This document shows positions 1 to 12,353 of a stretch of DNA of 64,000 nt, piece by piece (within the stretch, counting starts at the first letter, position 1; each line of letters starts with the position of its first letter). The notes under the pieces are model-generated. The model was given only the letters and a program-made list of their open reading frames with translations, searched no databases and had not been told where the DNA came from. The DNA comes from Coniella vitis (taxonomy: Eukaryota; Ascomycota; Sordariomycetes; Diaporthales; Schizoparmaceae), in NCBI GenBank assembly GCA_011317545.1, contig WUJK01000012.1:1501001-1565000 (forward strand), read 5' to 3'. Made by a program: the position numbers and the translations under genes.

Positions 1-453
1 GAACCTGACGTTGCAGTGGAGCATTTCATGATGGCATTTTAAATAAGAGAACATTGCAAAATAAGAATTGCACATCTCTGGCAAGTCTGTTCAGCATTGG
101 GCTGGTATCGAGAGACTGTATTGAAAATCTAGAGAAGGGACAATAGCGTAAGCGAACCAAGATTCAGGCCTTGAACTCTGAATAATAGGCTTGAATTTAG
201 GAATTATTCTCGGGCCGTTTAAGTTTATGCTGTGCCGCAACGCAACGTCTGCAATCCTTGTTTTCAGCAAAGATGAATCCTGGAGAAGCATGTGCTCAGA
301 ATACATGCATACTCTAGACCGATCTGATCAACGAGCAATCGGGAGCACACCATCGGCAGCGAAGTGTTATATATCTACAGTTCCTCTTCCAATAAGAACA
401 CAGTCGTAAATACAAAAGGTCTAGATCCATATTCAACCCTCCTACCACCATTA
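1..453. other. left-edge non-coding flank
   Basis: Only short, unconvincing open frames occur here. The stretch is the 3' flank of the O-fucosyltransferase-like gene. I see no RNA gene or repeat in it. Confidence 0.5.
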
Positions 454-1733
454 TCACGGCCACATAGCATCCCAAATGAACAGCCAGTGATCATAATACT
501 TCTCCATCGGCCCAACGATAAAACTCCTTCCATAACCCCCAGGTCGCAATTTATACGGCCTCGTATACAAGCCGTCTGCCCGCAAATGTCTCTTTTGCGT
601 CAGCGAAATCGAGAAGCTGCTCCGTCCAATGCCTGCAAAGTAATCCGCCCCGGCAAGCACAATATAGTCCACAAGCCCTTGCTGGTCCCAGCTCAGAGCG
701 TGCAGCTGTGCGAGATCCTCGCCCTGCAGCAGATCCTCTTTGCTGACGAGCGTCATGCCGAGCTGCTCGCGTGCGGCGGCCTCGAGCTTGTGTGTTTCGT
801 TCAGGTCCCCCGACGCGACGTAGGCGACGGTGAAGCCGAGGTCTTGGGCTTTGCGCAGGTAGCCTGTCTGCTGTTCTTCGTACGAAGGCCAAAACGCTTC
901 GGCGTCGGCTTCCGAGCGGAGATGCATGCCCATGAAGGGGGCATCGCTAAATCGGACGGGCGTTTTGAGGTTGTTGTTGTTATTGTAGTACTTCTTGTTG
1001 GGGCGTTTACTGCTGTCGCTTCCGCCTGCTGGCCCGGGGGAGGAGAAGACGTGTTGCGCGTGGTGTTCCCGTGCAAAGGCTTGCATATTGGCAAGTGCCT
1101 TTTTGCCCAGTCGCATGATGGTCTTGTTGAATTTGCAGAGGCCGCCAAAGGTGTTGGCCAGCTCGGGGCCGTCGCGGAAGACGGGCCACTCCCACAGCAC
1201 GCCGGGCCAGGTGTTGCCGCGGAAGAGGCGAGGGTGCGCTGGTGATGGTGGCATGCCATTCTCGGGGTTTCTGATGTGTTCTCGGAATCGGACTGTTTGG
1301 AAGGTTTTCTGTCGTGTTAGTGAACCGTGGTCTCCTCTGCAGCCTGTTGTATGTATCACAAAACGCGTCTGTCTGGTCTTGTGCAAGGCAAGCCAAGTCT
1401 GTGTCTTGTACGAGGACAACAACAAAGAAACAAACAAACTTGAAGGCCGGGGGAAAAGGGGTGGAAAGACGGAAAGCAACGAGAGAAGCTCACCTCCAAA
1501 CCGATCAGACTGGTGATCCAACTCTGCGAAATCACATCGATCGCCGTCGATGCGACTCAACTGCCGCGGATCCAATATTTCCACCTCGGGCTCCCGCTCA
1601 TCTGCCTCTGCTGTTGTTCTTGTGGCGGCTGCTGCCACCAACTCCCTCTTTCTGTTTTCCTCTTCTTGTTCCGCTTCCTTTTCCTCTGCCTTTTCTTTTT
1701 CTTCTTCTTCTTCTTCCGTGTCGTCGTTTTCCT

Positions 1734-1769
<36 letters not shown>

Positions 1770-2439
1770 CCACATACCTCACATTCGGCACCGTCGTCCA
1801 GTCATCGTAAATCGTCATCTGCGGACAATTCTCGCCCATTGCCGTGCGGAAATTCTCCTCATCAAACAAGTACCCAAACGGCCTGAGATCCTTGCCCCCG
1901 AAGATGGCCTTGATGTCGTCGTCGCGGCGCTTCCGGATCCGCGGCATGACGAGCCCCGAGGCGCCGGCTTCAATGGCGTACCGGACACAGGTGAGCATGA
2001 AGTTGCGCATGTTGCCCACGCCGCCAAAGTTGTTGTCGCACAAAAAGACCACGCCCGGGACCCATTCCTCGACTTCGTCGCAGGCGCGCTGGAGCGGCCA
2101 TCCGACGAAGGGCGCGTCGGGATCCGAGAGGTCGAGGTCTGGCGGGAGGGCTTGGCCTGGGCCGGTGGGGATGTAGCCTTGTTTTTCTGCTTCGTCTCCT
2201 TGCTGTTCTTGTTCTTGTTGGTGGTGGTGGTGGTGGGGGTCCCCTTCGAGAGCAGAGGGTGTCTGATGATCGGCTGTCGTCGTTGTTGTCTGCTCAGGGC
2301 CGTAGGTCGTCCATGCCTGCGCCAGGCTCAAGTTTCCCATTTGCCATCGCGTCACCCATATAAACACGAGAAACCCCAAAGCTAGTGGCAGAGAAAATTG
2401 GGATCTCCCGCGAGAGAACCAGACTGCTTTTCCAAACAT
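454..2439 (-). CDS. O-fucosyltransferase-like (GT65/O-FucT_like) type II membrane protein
   Basis: The family transfers sugar (fucose-type GT-B enzymes) in the secretory pathway; the substrate here is unknown. The start ATG at 2439 was chosen because it directly precedes a single membrane anchor (about residues 15-30), giving a Golgi-type layout of short cytosolic tail, TM and lumenal domain. The catalytic part carries GGVGNMRNFMLTC near the donor-site region and the hallmark GMHLRSEADAEAFWP, whose HLR arginine is the O-FucT signature. A probable intron at 1344-1493 (150 nt; donor GTGAGC, acceptor ACAACAG) has a length divisible by three and lacks stops, so the unspliced message stays open. 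Spliced length is about 611 aa, unspliced 661. That is longer than usual because of Thr- and His-rich stretches, a run of about 11 Ala and a long Glu/Lys-rich stretch between the two halves. The fold assignment is good; the sugar specificity is not known. Confidence 0.8.
1737..1766. repeat. (CAG)10 coding trinucleotide repeat
   Basis: Ten perfect CAG units on the + strand, read on the - strand as poly-alanine in the O-fucosyltransferase-like protein. A (CTT)n tract just to the left (about 1696-1716) encodes the neighbouring poly-acidic run. Confidence 0.9.
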
Positions 2440-4476
2440 GCTTCCTCGACTAGCCAACGTCCGTAGACTTTTTTCTTGGGGGGGGGGTCGAAAGGCTGGA
2501 AGGTTAAATACACGTCCAATGTATTCAAAAGTCAAGCACAAAGCCAAGAAGGAAAGAAAAGGGAGCAGGAAAGAAAAGAAAAGAAAATCAAAGCAAACAA
2601 CTTTGTGAGAATGAATGAATAGTAACAGCAAGAGTGTAAAGAAAATCTCAGCACCACGCCGTTGAGAAAATCAAGCACCAAAACCAAAAATAAAAAAAAA
2701 AGGAGAAGGAAAGACAAGAACCAACTTGGACGGCAGTGCCAATGATGACTGCTTGTTGATAAATGAGGCGACCAGTCTTAGTTTGCATAGGAATATGGGC
2801 GCACCACACCACTGAAGGCCACTCACTCACTTATCTTGCCATCCATCCATCCTACTTCTCATCGCCAAGCCTGTGCTTACTATGGACACAAACCTCATTT
2901 CACCAATGTACATATCTGGTGGTGAAGGGTGGGTACTTGTCAGCAAGGAAACGCCCACCCCCCATCTTCCCTCAGCTGCATTAAATCATCCTGCTACTTC
3001 ACAGAATTGAATATAAAGAAAAATTCATTTCCAATAGGACTGGGTTTCAAAGAGAGAGAGAGGAAAAAAATGGACAAGCATATTGATTCCCCAATCCCTT
3101 TCAGGCTTTCAAAAATATCCCCTTTCACAGTCAAATAGCCCAGGACTCCACCGGCTGAACATGGCAATATCTTTCTCAGCACCGAGACTGCCGCCATACG
3201 GGCAAGAAACACATGGCCAATAAGAGCAGTTTCAAGGCGAGTGAGGGTGAAAAAACAAGGAGGTTGATACAAGACATGGCGGATGGCTTCCTCGCCTTCG
3301 GTTTAGAAGGAAAATGGCCGCGGGGAGAGAGGGGAAGAGGCGTGGGGCGGTACCACGGTGAAGGATTCTTATTTGGTGGAACCGTGGATGACATGGACTG
3401 GAATCAACTCACGGACGGGGCTTGAGGCATCTGGGAGGTGTTATTCGGTTAAGAACCCGGTGTCCCGCATAATCAGCCTGCTGCTGCAGCATCGCACTAT
3501 GCATGTATGTTATCTGTACTTTGTAGGTAAGTACATGGGTAGATGATAAGCGACCAGTCCGTCTGGCGAGCCCAGTGTGTGCTTCGCGAGCCACGGACTG
3601 GCGTATCGGGAAGCCGTCTCGGCGTAGCGGCGAAAGTGGTCTTCGTATAAAAGGCCGCCCAATTTCACTTGCAGGTCTGAGGTGGTGTGAATGCAGAGAT
3701 AAGCACAATAGAACCCACGCCAAGGCACGACCTTGCCAATGGCAGCCATTTCGTGCGAAGCCTTATGCCATTGCACATGCAGGTTTCTCTCTTGTCGTCA
3801 GAACCTGCGTGCAAACCGTTGTCGTTCGTCTCACGTCTCATCCTTCCAAGGCAGCATCTCGCTGCTTCCGATATCGCCACCCATCAGTCTCACGCAGTGT
3901 AGGCAACAACACCCTACTCTGTCTTGTGAGGTCAGTCTAGGCAGGCCTCGGTAGAAGAAGGAAACCGCCGACAAGCACCCATTGCAATTGCCAAACATCG
4001 GGGCCTAAAGCAGCCCTTGCTTGGTTTTGAGCTTTTTGAACGAATCCATGACCCGCCCAGTGCACCCAGGGACACTCATCGCACCTCGGTCCTCGCCAAT
4101 CACTGTACCAATCCAAAGTACACATATGAGTATGCCCTGGGAATATATATGTATGTATATGTGCATCCGACGACAAAAGTGCTACTCCAATGAGTTCATC
4201 ATGCAGGATTATCTTCGCTTTTCTTTTTCTGTATCCAAGCAAATAAACATACTTGAGTTCGTCGTAGGATCATCAAGAGATTTCCAACCAAATCCATCCA
4301 AAATAAAAACATATCAACCGCAAAGAAGGAGAAGATAGACAAGGGGAAAAGATTCATCAAAATGAGGGCACATTCCATGACTTCTGCCCTGGGGCATCAG
4401 CACTTGAGGCCCTATGCCCAAAATCCAAACGCCGCTTGAGGAGCATGACAACAATGATGCTTTCGCGCAATACCAC
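2440..4476. other. intergenic region between O-FucT-like gene and Cps1-like gene
   Basis: About 2 kb holding the 5' leader and promoter of the O-FucT-like gene and the 3' flank of the Cps1-like gene. Purine-rich A/G tracts lie at 2540-2720. Several 60-120-codon frames overlap on both strands at 3.4-4.0 kb, with no family signature or credible splice pattern, so I call no gene. Confidence 0.5.
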
Positions 4477-7400
4477 TCAGTAGCCCCTTCCAACCTGGTT
4501 CTGATCCACAAGATTCATACCAGCCATGGCCTCCGCAGCCCAATCATCATCTTGCTGAATGGACGAGTTACGGGTAGGGTGCACAGAGCTCTCCTGAGGC
4601 ACAGCGTGCCCTCGCCAATCTACCATTGGCCCTCCATCGTGATGAAACTCTGGCAATCGTATCTCTGGTGTTTGTCTTTGCTGCTGCTGCAGAAGCATTG
4701 GCTTGGGCCCCACGCCAGGAGGCAGACCATCGCGGTCGAATTGGTTGAAGCCGGCCACGTCATATCCACGCTGCTCGTCATGTGGAGCTCGGGGTCCTGT
4801 GGGTGTCATTTCGTCTCGTGCATTTGCATTGAAGTCGCCCTCGCCGCTACCGCCCCTGTGGGCCGAGCTGTCTCTCATCTCCTCTGATGGGAGCGCACTG
4901 ATGCGCTCAAGTTGTTGTTCAAGCTCTCTTTGTTCGAGGATCTGCGGAGCCGGCTCAACGTTGCGGAGCGTACTGCCCACCGCGGCGAGTCCAATCTGTG
5001 CACCACTGCTGCTTCTAAAGCTGCTGTAGCTGGCACGGTGCCCGTCTGCGGGGGCTTCGCCGTCGTTACCACCGAGGTTCGTTGACGTGTCCCGGATTGC
5101 AAATTGTGCTATCGTTCTCATCTTACGAGATACCCAGCCCGCAAGGATCTTGCCTCTCTGCTTCTCTCCTAGACGAGAGCGAGGGAAGTCGCCTTTTTGG
5201 ACAAAGGCGACAATGTCGACGACCACTTGGTGCTCATTCAAGATAGAGTTGACAATCACAGGGACCAGCGACGCAAGATATGCCTTGCGGCCGACTTCGA
5301 CAACAACTACTACAAGACCTCCAGCTTGGAAAACAGCACTATTGAGGTTTCTCTGTCAGTATCTGCCGCCAGTTTTCCAATTAGAGGATGGTATCACAAA
5401 TAAACTTACCAGCCACCAGGTGTGATATTGCGATGGCCTCTCTCTACAGAAGCCTCAATATCCATGGGGAAGTGACTGAGCCCATTGATTTCAAAGGTTT
5501 CGCCAATGCTTCCCAAGACGAACAGGACCTGCATGTCCACCTGCGCGCCACCTGGACCGATAGGCCTGCTAACGTTGTGGAGGAAGCCAAGATCTCCTGT
5601 CCGGACATAGCTGATGCTTGGATCGCCATCTACCGTCCGTCCGTCGAAACGTTCTGCATCAAATATGTCTTTGGATCCATAGAAACCCTTGACACAGGCC
5701 TCCGAGTCAACCCAGATCTCACCATACTCACCGTCGCCACATAGATATCGGCTTTCGGGGTTGACAATTGCTATTTGTGTTGATACGGGCACCATTCCGG
5801 AATCCTGTACAAGCAAGGCCTTCGGGTCGTTGTCAATGTCGGTTGGGAGGACGAGGCCCCGCCTGAGGGCCTTGGTGTCGAGCCACAATTCAATCGGCTC
5901 AATGCACATGTAGGAACGGGATGCGATCATTGGGTTCAGAACATGAGAGTAAACCGTGTTAATGGCCGTACGATCTAGTCCAGTTGCTGCAAAGTGTAGG
6001 CGGACCTTCTGGAAGACGTCAACACGCGGACGACCTTCGGCGGTGACCATCATGTTCTTCATCTCGTGCAGAGTGAAACCCTTGCCGGGCATGAGAGCCA
6101 TGGCGTGATCGAGCATCTGAGGCGTAGCATATGTGTCCTTGATCTTGTACCGCGAGAGTATCATAAACAGCGACATTGGGTTCTGGGCAAACTCCACTGG
6201 CGAGAGCATGTACGTAGGCGTACCAATGTAAATGCCCATCAGGCACGTGTGAATGAAGCCGAGACCAGTGGTACTTCTCACGCAACCCAGGACTGGCCGG
6301 GAGCTCGTCATTTGGCAAGTCTCCTTTTGAACTTTGCACATGCCCAAAATAGTGTCATGACTCAGTTGTACGGCGAGACGTCGTTGATCCGGTGTCCAGT
6401 ACGTCCAAATAACTGCTGGATAGCCTGACTGAATCCAGGACGGGTCCATGGTGATACCGAGGTCTCTGAGGCCGTTATTTTGCTTTGGCGGTTTGGTCGT
6501 GTTGAAGATCGGAGGCACACCAATCTTCAAAATGGAAGCAGATTGTTTAATGTGCTGAGCGACCGCCTTCATCTTGAGCAGATGGTCAACATCCTGGTTG
6601 ACAAGGACAGCTCTCACATTATAGTCGCCCACTAAGTGGAGGAAAGCTGGTACATCTTCCGGCAAGCGGTTCTGATCCATCGGTGCGCAGGGTATAACGA
6701 CAGCGCCCAGGTTGACGCATGCATGGACTGCAAAGACGAACTCTTCAGAATGTGTGTACATCAGAATGACATGGTCTCGAGCTCGGATCTTAACCTTGTT
6801 CTTGAGATACATGGCAACTGCTGCCACCTTGGTGTCGAATTTCTTCCAGGTGATGCCTTTGCCCTCCTTGCCCTTGCCATCAATGGTACAGTACGCGAGC
6901 TCTTCAGGCTGTCGGGCGACTCGCCACTGGATAAGATCGGTAATGCTTCTGAAATTGTTCAGTGGAGTAGACGTGCGGTCGTCAATAACTACTTCACGGC
7001 GATCGATGCCAGAATACTGCCTCTCAACAGGACCTAGTACTTCTGCCCTGGAATCCGAAGCAAGAAGGGACCAAATGCCGCCCATAGGGTCCACGCCCAC
7101 CGGCAGATTTTGCACAGCGTGCTCCACGCCGAACTTGACGTGCACTGCGGGGAGATTACCTGCATCAAATTCCTTGCGACAGAGCATGTTGCCAATCTCC
7201 CTGCGCCCATTCTTCTGCACTCTTGGCAAAGTGTTGGGTGCGGTGATCAAAACACAGTAGACGCGTAGATGGTGTTCCTGCATCAGCACCTCCATACATC
7301 TCTCGGACAGAGAATCCAAGAGCGCCGTGTCAAGCTGTCGTGGTGGCCCACCAGAAGTTGCTGGAGCCGTGGATGCTGCCGTTGACTCGAGCACAACAAC

Positions 7401-10400
7401 AGGCAGGTGCTCTTCGTTGACGAATACGTCAAAGGCTGAACAATCAAAGATCTTGGGAATGTTGCGCATGATACTGAAAACAATATGTTGTACAAAGAAG
7501 TACCTGTACTCGGCAATCTCGTGGCCATGCTCAACCCATTCCACTTTTTGCCTAATGCGGTCCTCGTACAGACCCAAGACAAAGATCTTGCCTTCAATGA
7601 TTGTGCCAAGAAGGCCCGTTCGCAGGAACTCTGGTTCGACAGAAGTTGGAGTCGGGTTGCCCGGCTCGAACTTGAAGGGTCTAGCATGGAAAATCTGCTC
7701 AGTGTGCTTGGGCAATGCCCAAAATCCTCCCGACAACGACGGAGAGTCGACCCAGATTTCGCCAATCGAGTGCGGAGAGGACAGCAAGCCGGTTTCGGGA
7801 TCAACAACGGCCAACGTGGCATCGGGTATAGGATAACCAAATGCTCCAACGCGGACTGTACTTGGATCGTTGGCCTTTTTCCTAGCTTCATCGCCTATCG
7901 CCACGACAAAAACCTCGTTGGATTTGAGAGCTTCGCGGTCGAGCAGCACCTCACTCAGCTCGTTTTTGGCACGTTCTTCGATGAGGTTGGTCGGACCGCC
8001 GCTTAAAAGGCTTCCAAAGCCGTTAGAAGGCTTCTCTTTCTCCTCCTTCGCCCGTTCCTCTTCAGAATCTGCGTCCTCTTCCTCAACATCGAGCTTGAGC
8101 GGACACCCCATGCGTTCCTCCCCGCCTAGCCAATCGCGTACGCTAATGACCATGCCTCCATGCTCAGGCAGGCAAAGCATGGGGGCAACGACTTCTCGTG
8201 CTCTCGGATTTCTGAGAGGCCGCAACCATCGATCTGCTAGCACTTCGTGAAATTCGCTGTCTACTGTCACAGTGTCTATCAGACATAGCTTCACCGATTG
8301 AAAGTTCGGCTCGGTTCCCTTCTTATAGTTCCGAGTCGTCATGGGATCTTGTTGATAGTTGAAAGCAGCTCGTTTCAGACCTGGGTAGTCTGCCACCATA
8401 AGTGTAGCTTTGTACTTGGTAATGAGATGTGCGTATAGACCTGGAACGTCAACGGCCTTGTTCTCCACCCAGACAGTTGTATGGCCGCCGTATACTGTCA
8501 ACAGCACCCCAAGAATCATACCAATACCTTGTCGCGGGTCGAGGTAGGAGAGAATGATCTCGCTGCCTGCACTACCGCCAATGAGCCTGCCGTTCTTGTC
8601 GCGTAACGTTTGGTTGAAGGTGTCCCCACGAGAGGGAACCTGGGATATAATGGCGCTTAAACATGCCATCTGATGCATGATGGTTCGGTGGCTAAGGACC
8701 ACACCTCTCAAATCGCCAGTCGGAGCCCTAGAGAATTCAACATAGGCCAAGTCGGGTACAGATAGCGCTGGCGTATCATCCTTCTTCTTGGGATGATAGC
8801 TGCCGAATTCATTGGTCTTCCACCACTCTACGCCCTTGGGCCACGTCAGTTTCTGAACGGTAATGTCTCTTTGAAACGCCTTGAGGTTGTTATCCGTTGT
8901 CAATGCCAGGTGTGCCTGTGTAGACGTCAGGATCATGTTGAGCTTCTGGTAATCCTGCAACTCATTGATAGGAACCGCAACGACTCCGGCAATAAAACAA
9001 CCAAGCAAGGCAATGGCGAAATCGATAATCTCGGTGTCGCGGTATATGAGCGCTACCCTATCCCCGCGATATAGAGAACTCTTGTCTCGAATGACCTGGG
9101 CCACCTTTTCCGCTCTCGAAGCGAGTTTATCCCATGTAATAGAAGCAGTCTCTTTGCCGCGACTATCCAGGACCCAGTAGGCCGGTAGTTTGGCAGACGT
9201 ACGGCCCCGGTGGCGCAACACGGCAGCAATGTTGTCAAACTGCGACATGTGGATGTTGGAATTGTGGGGATCGGATATCGCGAAGGGAACCTCGCGGGGT
9301 TCTAGAGGCATCAAGAACTCGAGGATTTCGTCAGATGGTAAGTCATTTGCTGAGAGCATGGGAGGCGCGATGGCGGCCGTTGGAGAGAAGGCATCGCTGG
9401 ACGAGTAACGCTGCGGGCCACCATATTGCTCAGAAGGCATCTGATCGTAGGCTTGCTGGCCAGCAAAGTCGGAGAAGTAGCCTTGTGAGTCGAGCAACGT
9501 GCCTGTTCTACTGTCGTACGTGTTGCGTCGCTCCGGCTCCCCATAGTCGCCATGACGCTCGGGATTGAAGGCATAGTCGGCAGAAACCATGGTTGGCGAG
9601 CGTGCCAGGTCTTCGCTTCCTGGCTCTCCGCCTGCCATGAGGAAAAGGGAATCGCGCTGTAGCATGCCTGGACGGAAATCTGCAAAACTTCCACCAGGCG
9701 CAAGCAAATTGGCCGGGTGTTGGTCTGGGGGAATCAAATATGGGCTCTGGCTCTGTTGTGAATAGGGAGACTGAGCTCGACCGCCGGACGGAGACGGAGT
9801 ATCTGACGGGGATATTGGAGTGATTGGACTTGGAGAATTGGCGCCCAAGGCGGCCAAGGCGCCTGCTCTTGTGCCATCGTTGGAGGGATGCGAGGAAGTG
9901 TCGGCGGAGTGAATGCGTAAGCCGGGTTGGGATTGTTCGAATGGAAAGGCACCGTATTGGGATAGGAGTTGTGTTCTTCGCTTGTTGTATCTGATGATGA
10001 TGGGACCCTTCGCGGTTAGCCATAGGCGAGGCAGAGACTACATCTTCGCCACAATGGGGGTTGTGTTTGTAAGTGCATGCTAGGGCGATGGCTTAAAAAC
10101 ACTAGGAAGAGAGAGGATGAAGGGAAATAAATGTGCAAGTCATGACATACCCCTTTTGCGTAATATCACCCTCCTGCCGTCAGGGACATTGGTTAGCATG
10201 TGTGTTGTAGTGCGCAAGCGAAGCTGACATGGGCGCTTCGGATTGTCCAGTCCAAGCGTGGAGGACAGCGCCTCGGAAGCAGCCAAATACCATTCGACCC
10301 ATGACTTCTGCACGTCGCGACGCACAAGTCGGCCATAGGTATGCGATGACAGTGTCAACTCACCTCCAATTCCTTCTCTAACTCGTCGAGTCTTTCTTGT

Positions 10401-10426
10401 AGATCGGGAGCCAGATCTGCCGCCAT
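4477..10426 (-). CDS. CPS1: Cps1/DIP2-like protein: DMAP1-binding domain plus two AMP-ligase-like domains
   Basis: Four exons: 10426-10364, 10173-10151 (23-nt microexon), 9990-5410 and 5338-4477, giving 1842 aa. Phases are consistent throughout and introns are 190, 160 and 71 nt. The start ATG at 10426 was chosen because it yields a DMAP1-binding N-terminus (LQERLDELEKELE, EGDITQKGYNKRRTQLL) that is split over exons 1-3. A Ser/Pro-rich linker follows, then two adenylate-forming-enzyme-like domains (about 270-890 and 950-1700), and a C-terminal stretch with AVFQAGGLVVVVVEVGRKAY. The residues corresponding to the ATP P-loop are degenerate in both domains (VEFSRAPTGDLRG near residue 450, WTYWTPDQRRLAVQLSH near 1230), so activity as a normal acyl-adenylase is doubtful. 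The family includes fungal Cps1, described as a virulence factor, and animal DIP2. The tail after about residue 1700 is low-complexity, Gln-rich and probably disordered. Confidence 0.93.
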
Positions 10427-12353
10427 GGTGGTCGGGGGGAAGCGCCGCGGCTATCAGGCAAGACGGTGGCGCGTAGGGAACGGCTGCGTGGTCGGAGCAC
10501 AGCCGACAATGCCTCAGAGGCAGTGTGGAAGCGTGTGTATCGTGTATGTCGTGGACGAGAGCGGCGAGCGAGTGTACGTGTTGGGAACGGGGCCGCCGGT
10601 CGGTGATGCGGTGCCAGGGCGCAGACGGAAATGGAGACGGTCGACAATGCGCAAGTGGATTCTGGTGGATGAGAAGGTGGAGGTGGAGGAAGCAAAGCCA
10701 AAGGCAAAGGCAGAGACAGCGCCGAGCACCCTTGCCGTCCGGGCCGCCTGGGATTGGATCGCGAGACGCTGCAGGGCGAGCCACGCGAGACTAATTATCA
10801 AAGCCTGGCTGTCAACGGGCGGTCCTGATCGGATCTGCTTGGCTTGTCCTTGTGTAATCAAAGTCTCAGTCTCCACAGCGACGAAAAGGGCCCAACAGAA
10901 AGACAAGAGACAACTGGAGCAGCGCACCCAGTCAGTGAAAACCAGCAGAACCAGCAACCAACCCCAGGAGGAGAGAGTCGGGGCCTAGCTGCGTCGCGTG
11001 ACGTAAGTGCCGGCCCCCCTCAGCGGGTGCAAGGCTTCGCTTTTTTCAGGGGCAGAGGGGCACGCGGGACGAAGTCGGCTGGAGCCCCAGGACTGCCCAG
11101 GCTGCCAGGGTCGCTGGGCAAAGCTGGACAAAGCTGGGCAACCCAATGAGCGCCACCACGATGCAACGTACACATGCACCTGCTGGGCGACACGAGCTGA
11201 GGGCGCACTGCTGAGAAGAATGGCCAAGTTACACAGCAGATGGCTACGTGGTTGCGGCATGAGGAGATATATTGCTACTATAGTACAAGCGGAGCGATGA
11301 GGCCTGACAATTCCCAGTTACATAGATACACATAGCACTACATAGCACTATGAGGGACTTCCAAGTGGGTGAGTCAGCAGACACTGCTACATAAGCTTGC
11401 GTCCTGAGATATGTCCTGATTGGGTTAGATTGGCTCCAAGGGACTCCGCTTTCTAGGGTTGATCAGGGTTCGTCCGGAGACTTCTCAATCCCGCTCGCCT
11501 ACAAAAATCTCGTGTGCTAGAATTAGAAATTTTCATCTCTGCAAAGCACTTTCCCCCCCTTCCAACACCATGTACACCACCACAACATCCAGTTTTTGCC
11601 TCGTCGCTACGAGCGATGGTGTGTGGTGGTCATGATGTTTTCTAGGTCGCTAGCATTCAGTACTTGTTTCCCTTCTCCGTTTCTGTACGTATAAACTCTT
11701 CATTCCCTCCCACGCACCTTTGAATGATGAGAATCTTCGCATTTCACAGACCTGTTCTGAATTCTCGTGTTGATACAATGCTTGAGCTCTCTTCTCTGAC
11801 TCCTCACACCTGCTTTTTGCCTTGGCTACATGGTCACACAAGCTTCATTTATACGCAACTTGCTGACTCTGATTATACAGGTTACATTTTTCTATATATC
11901 GCACCGTCTTCAATAGTTTAATGGATTTCACATTCTACAAATCGTGCCTTGGTTTCTTTGATACATCCTCTGATCTTGTGGTGGGCGCCCGTAACAATGG
12001 ACTTGGCGATGTTACAGTCGTGCTCTCCTGAAATGCTCTGGAGCCACAGATTCGATCATCGCTGATACATATTCTTTTGCGCTCTTTCAGAATTCGCTTG
12101 AACTGTCTCTTTGTCATGTTTCGTTCCTTGTTGATGTTACTGTGCGGCCTCTGTTCATCTCCCTTTGTTGACCGTCAGGATGCTACACCTGCAACAATGG
12201 CGTTGTGCGTGCCTGTTCACTTCCAGTTCTGCAAATGCTCCAGTATCAGCGGACATATAAGGAACACTGCTTAAGGTTTCAGTCCTTTCACGTCCCTTCG
12301 ATGCCTCCATCAGCAGAACAAATGAAACCGTTGAACAAGTGCATCGAGCAAAC
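10427..12353. promoter_or_regulatory. divergent intergenic region between Cps1-like and 775-aa genes
   Basis: This 1.9 kb region must hold both promoters because the two genes point away from each other. It has a G+C-rich part with short direct repeats (for example two copies of an AAAGCTGG-containing unit near 11118-11140) and a doubled CATAGCACTA at about 11332-11351. A pyrimidine-rich A/T-richer leader precedes the rightward gene. The frames within it have no recognisable protein signature. Confidence 0.4.

Noticed and set aside
364..1516. Long plus-strand frames opposite the O-FucT-like gene
   Set aside because: They mirror the minus-strand coding sequence and have no family signature.
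3409..3940. Frames of about 100-120 codons on both strands
   Set aside because: They overlap each other, have no recognisable motif and no supporting splice sites.
10425..10988. 187-codon plus-strand frame starting over the Cps1 ATG
   Set aside because: It overlaps exon 1 of the Cps1-like gene antisense, is highly basic and low in complexity, and resembles no family.
12339..12353. Upstream extension of the 775-aa protein
   Set aside because: The codon at 12339 is GTG; the first ATG is at 12354 in good context.
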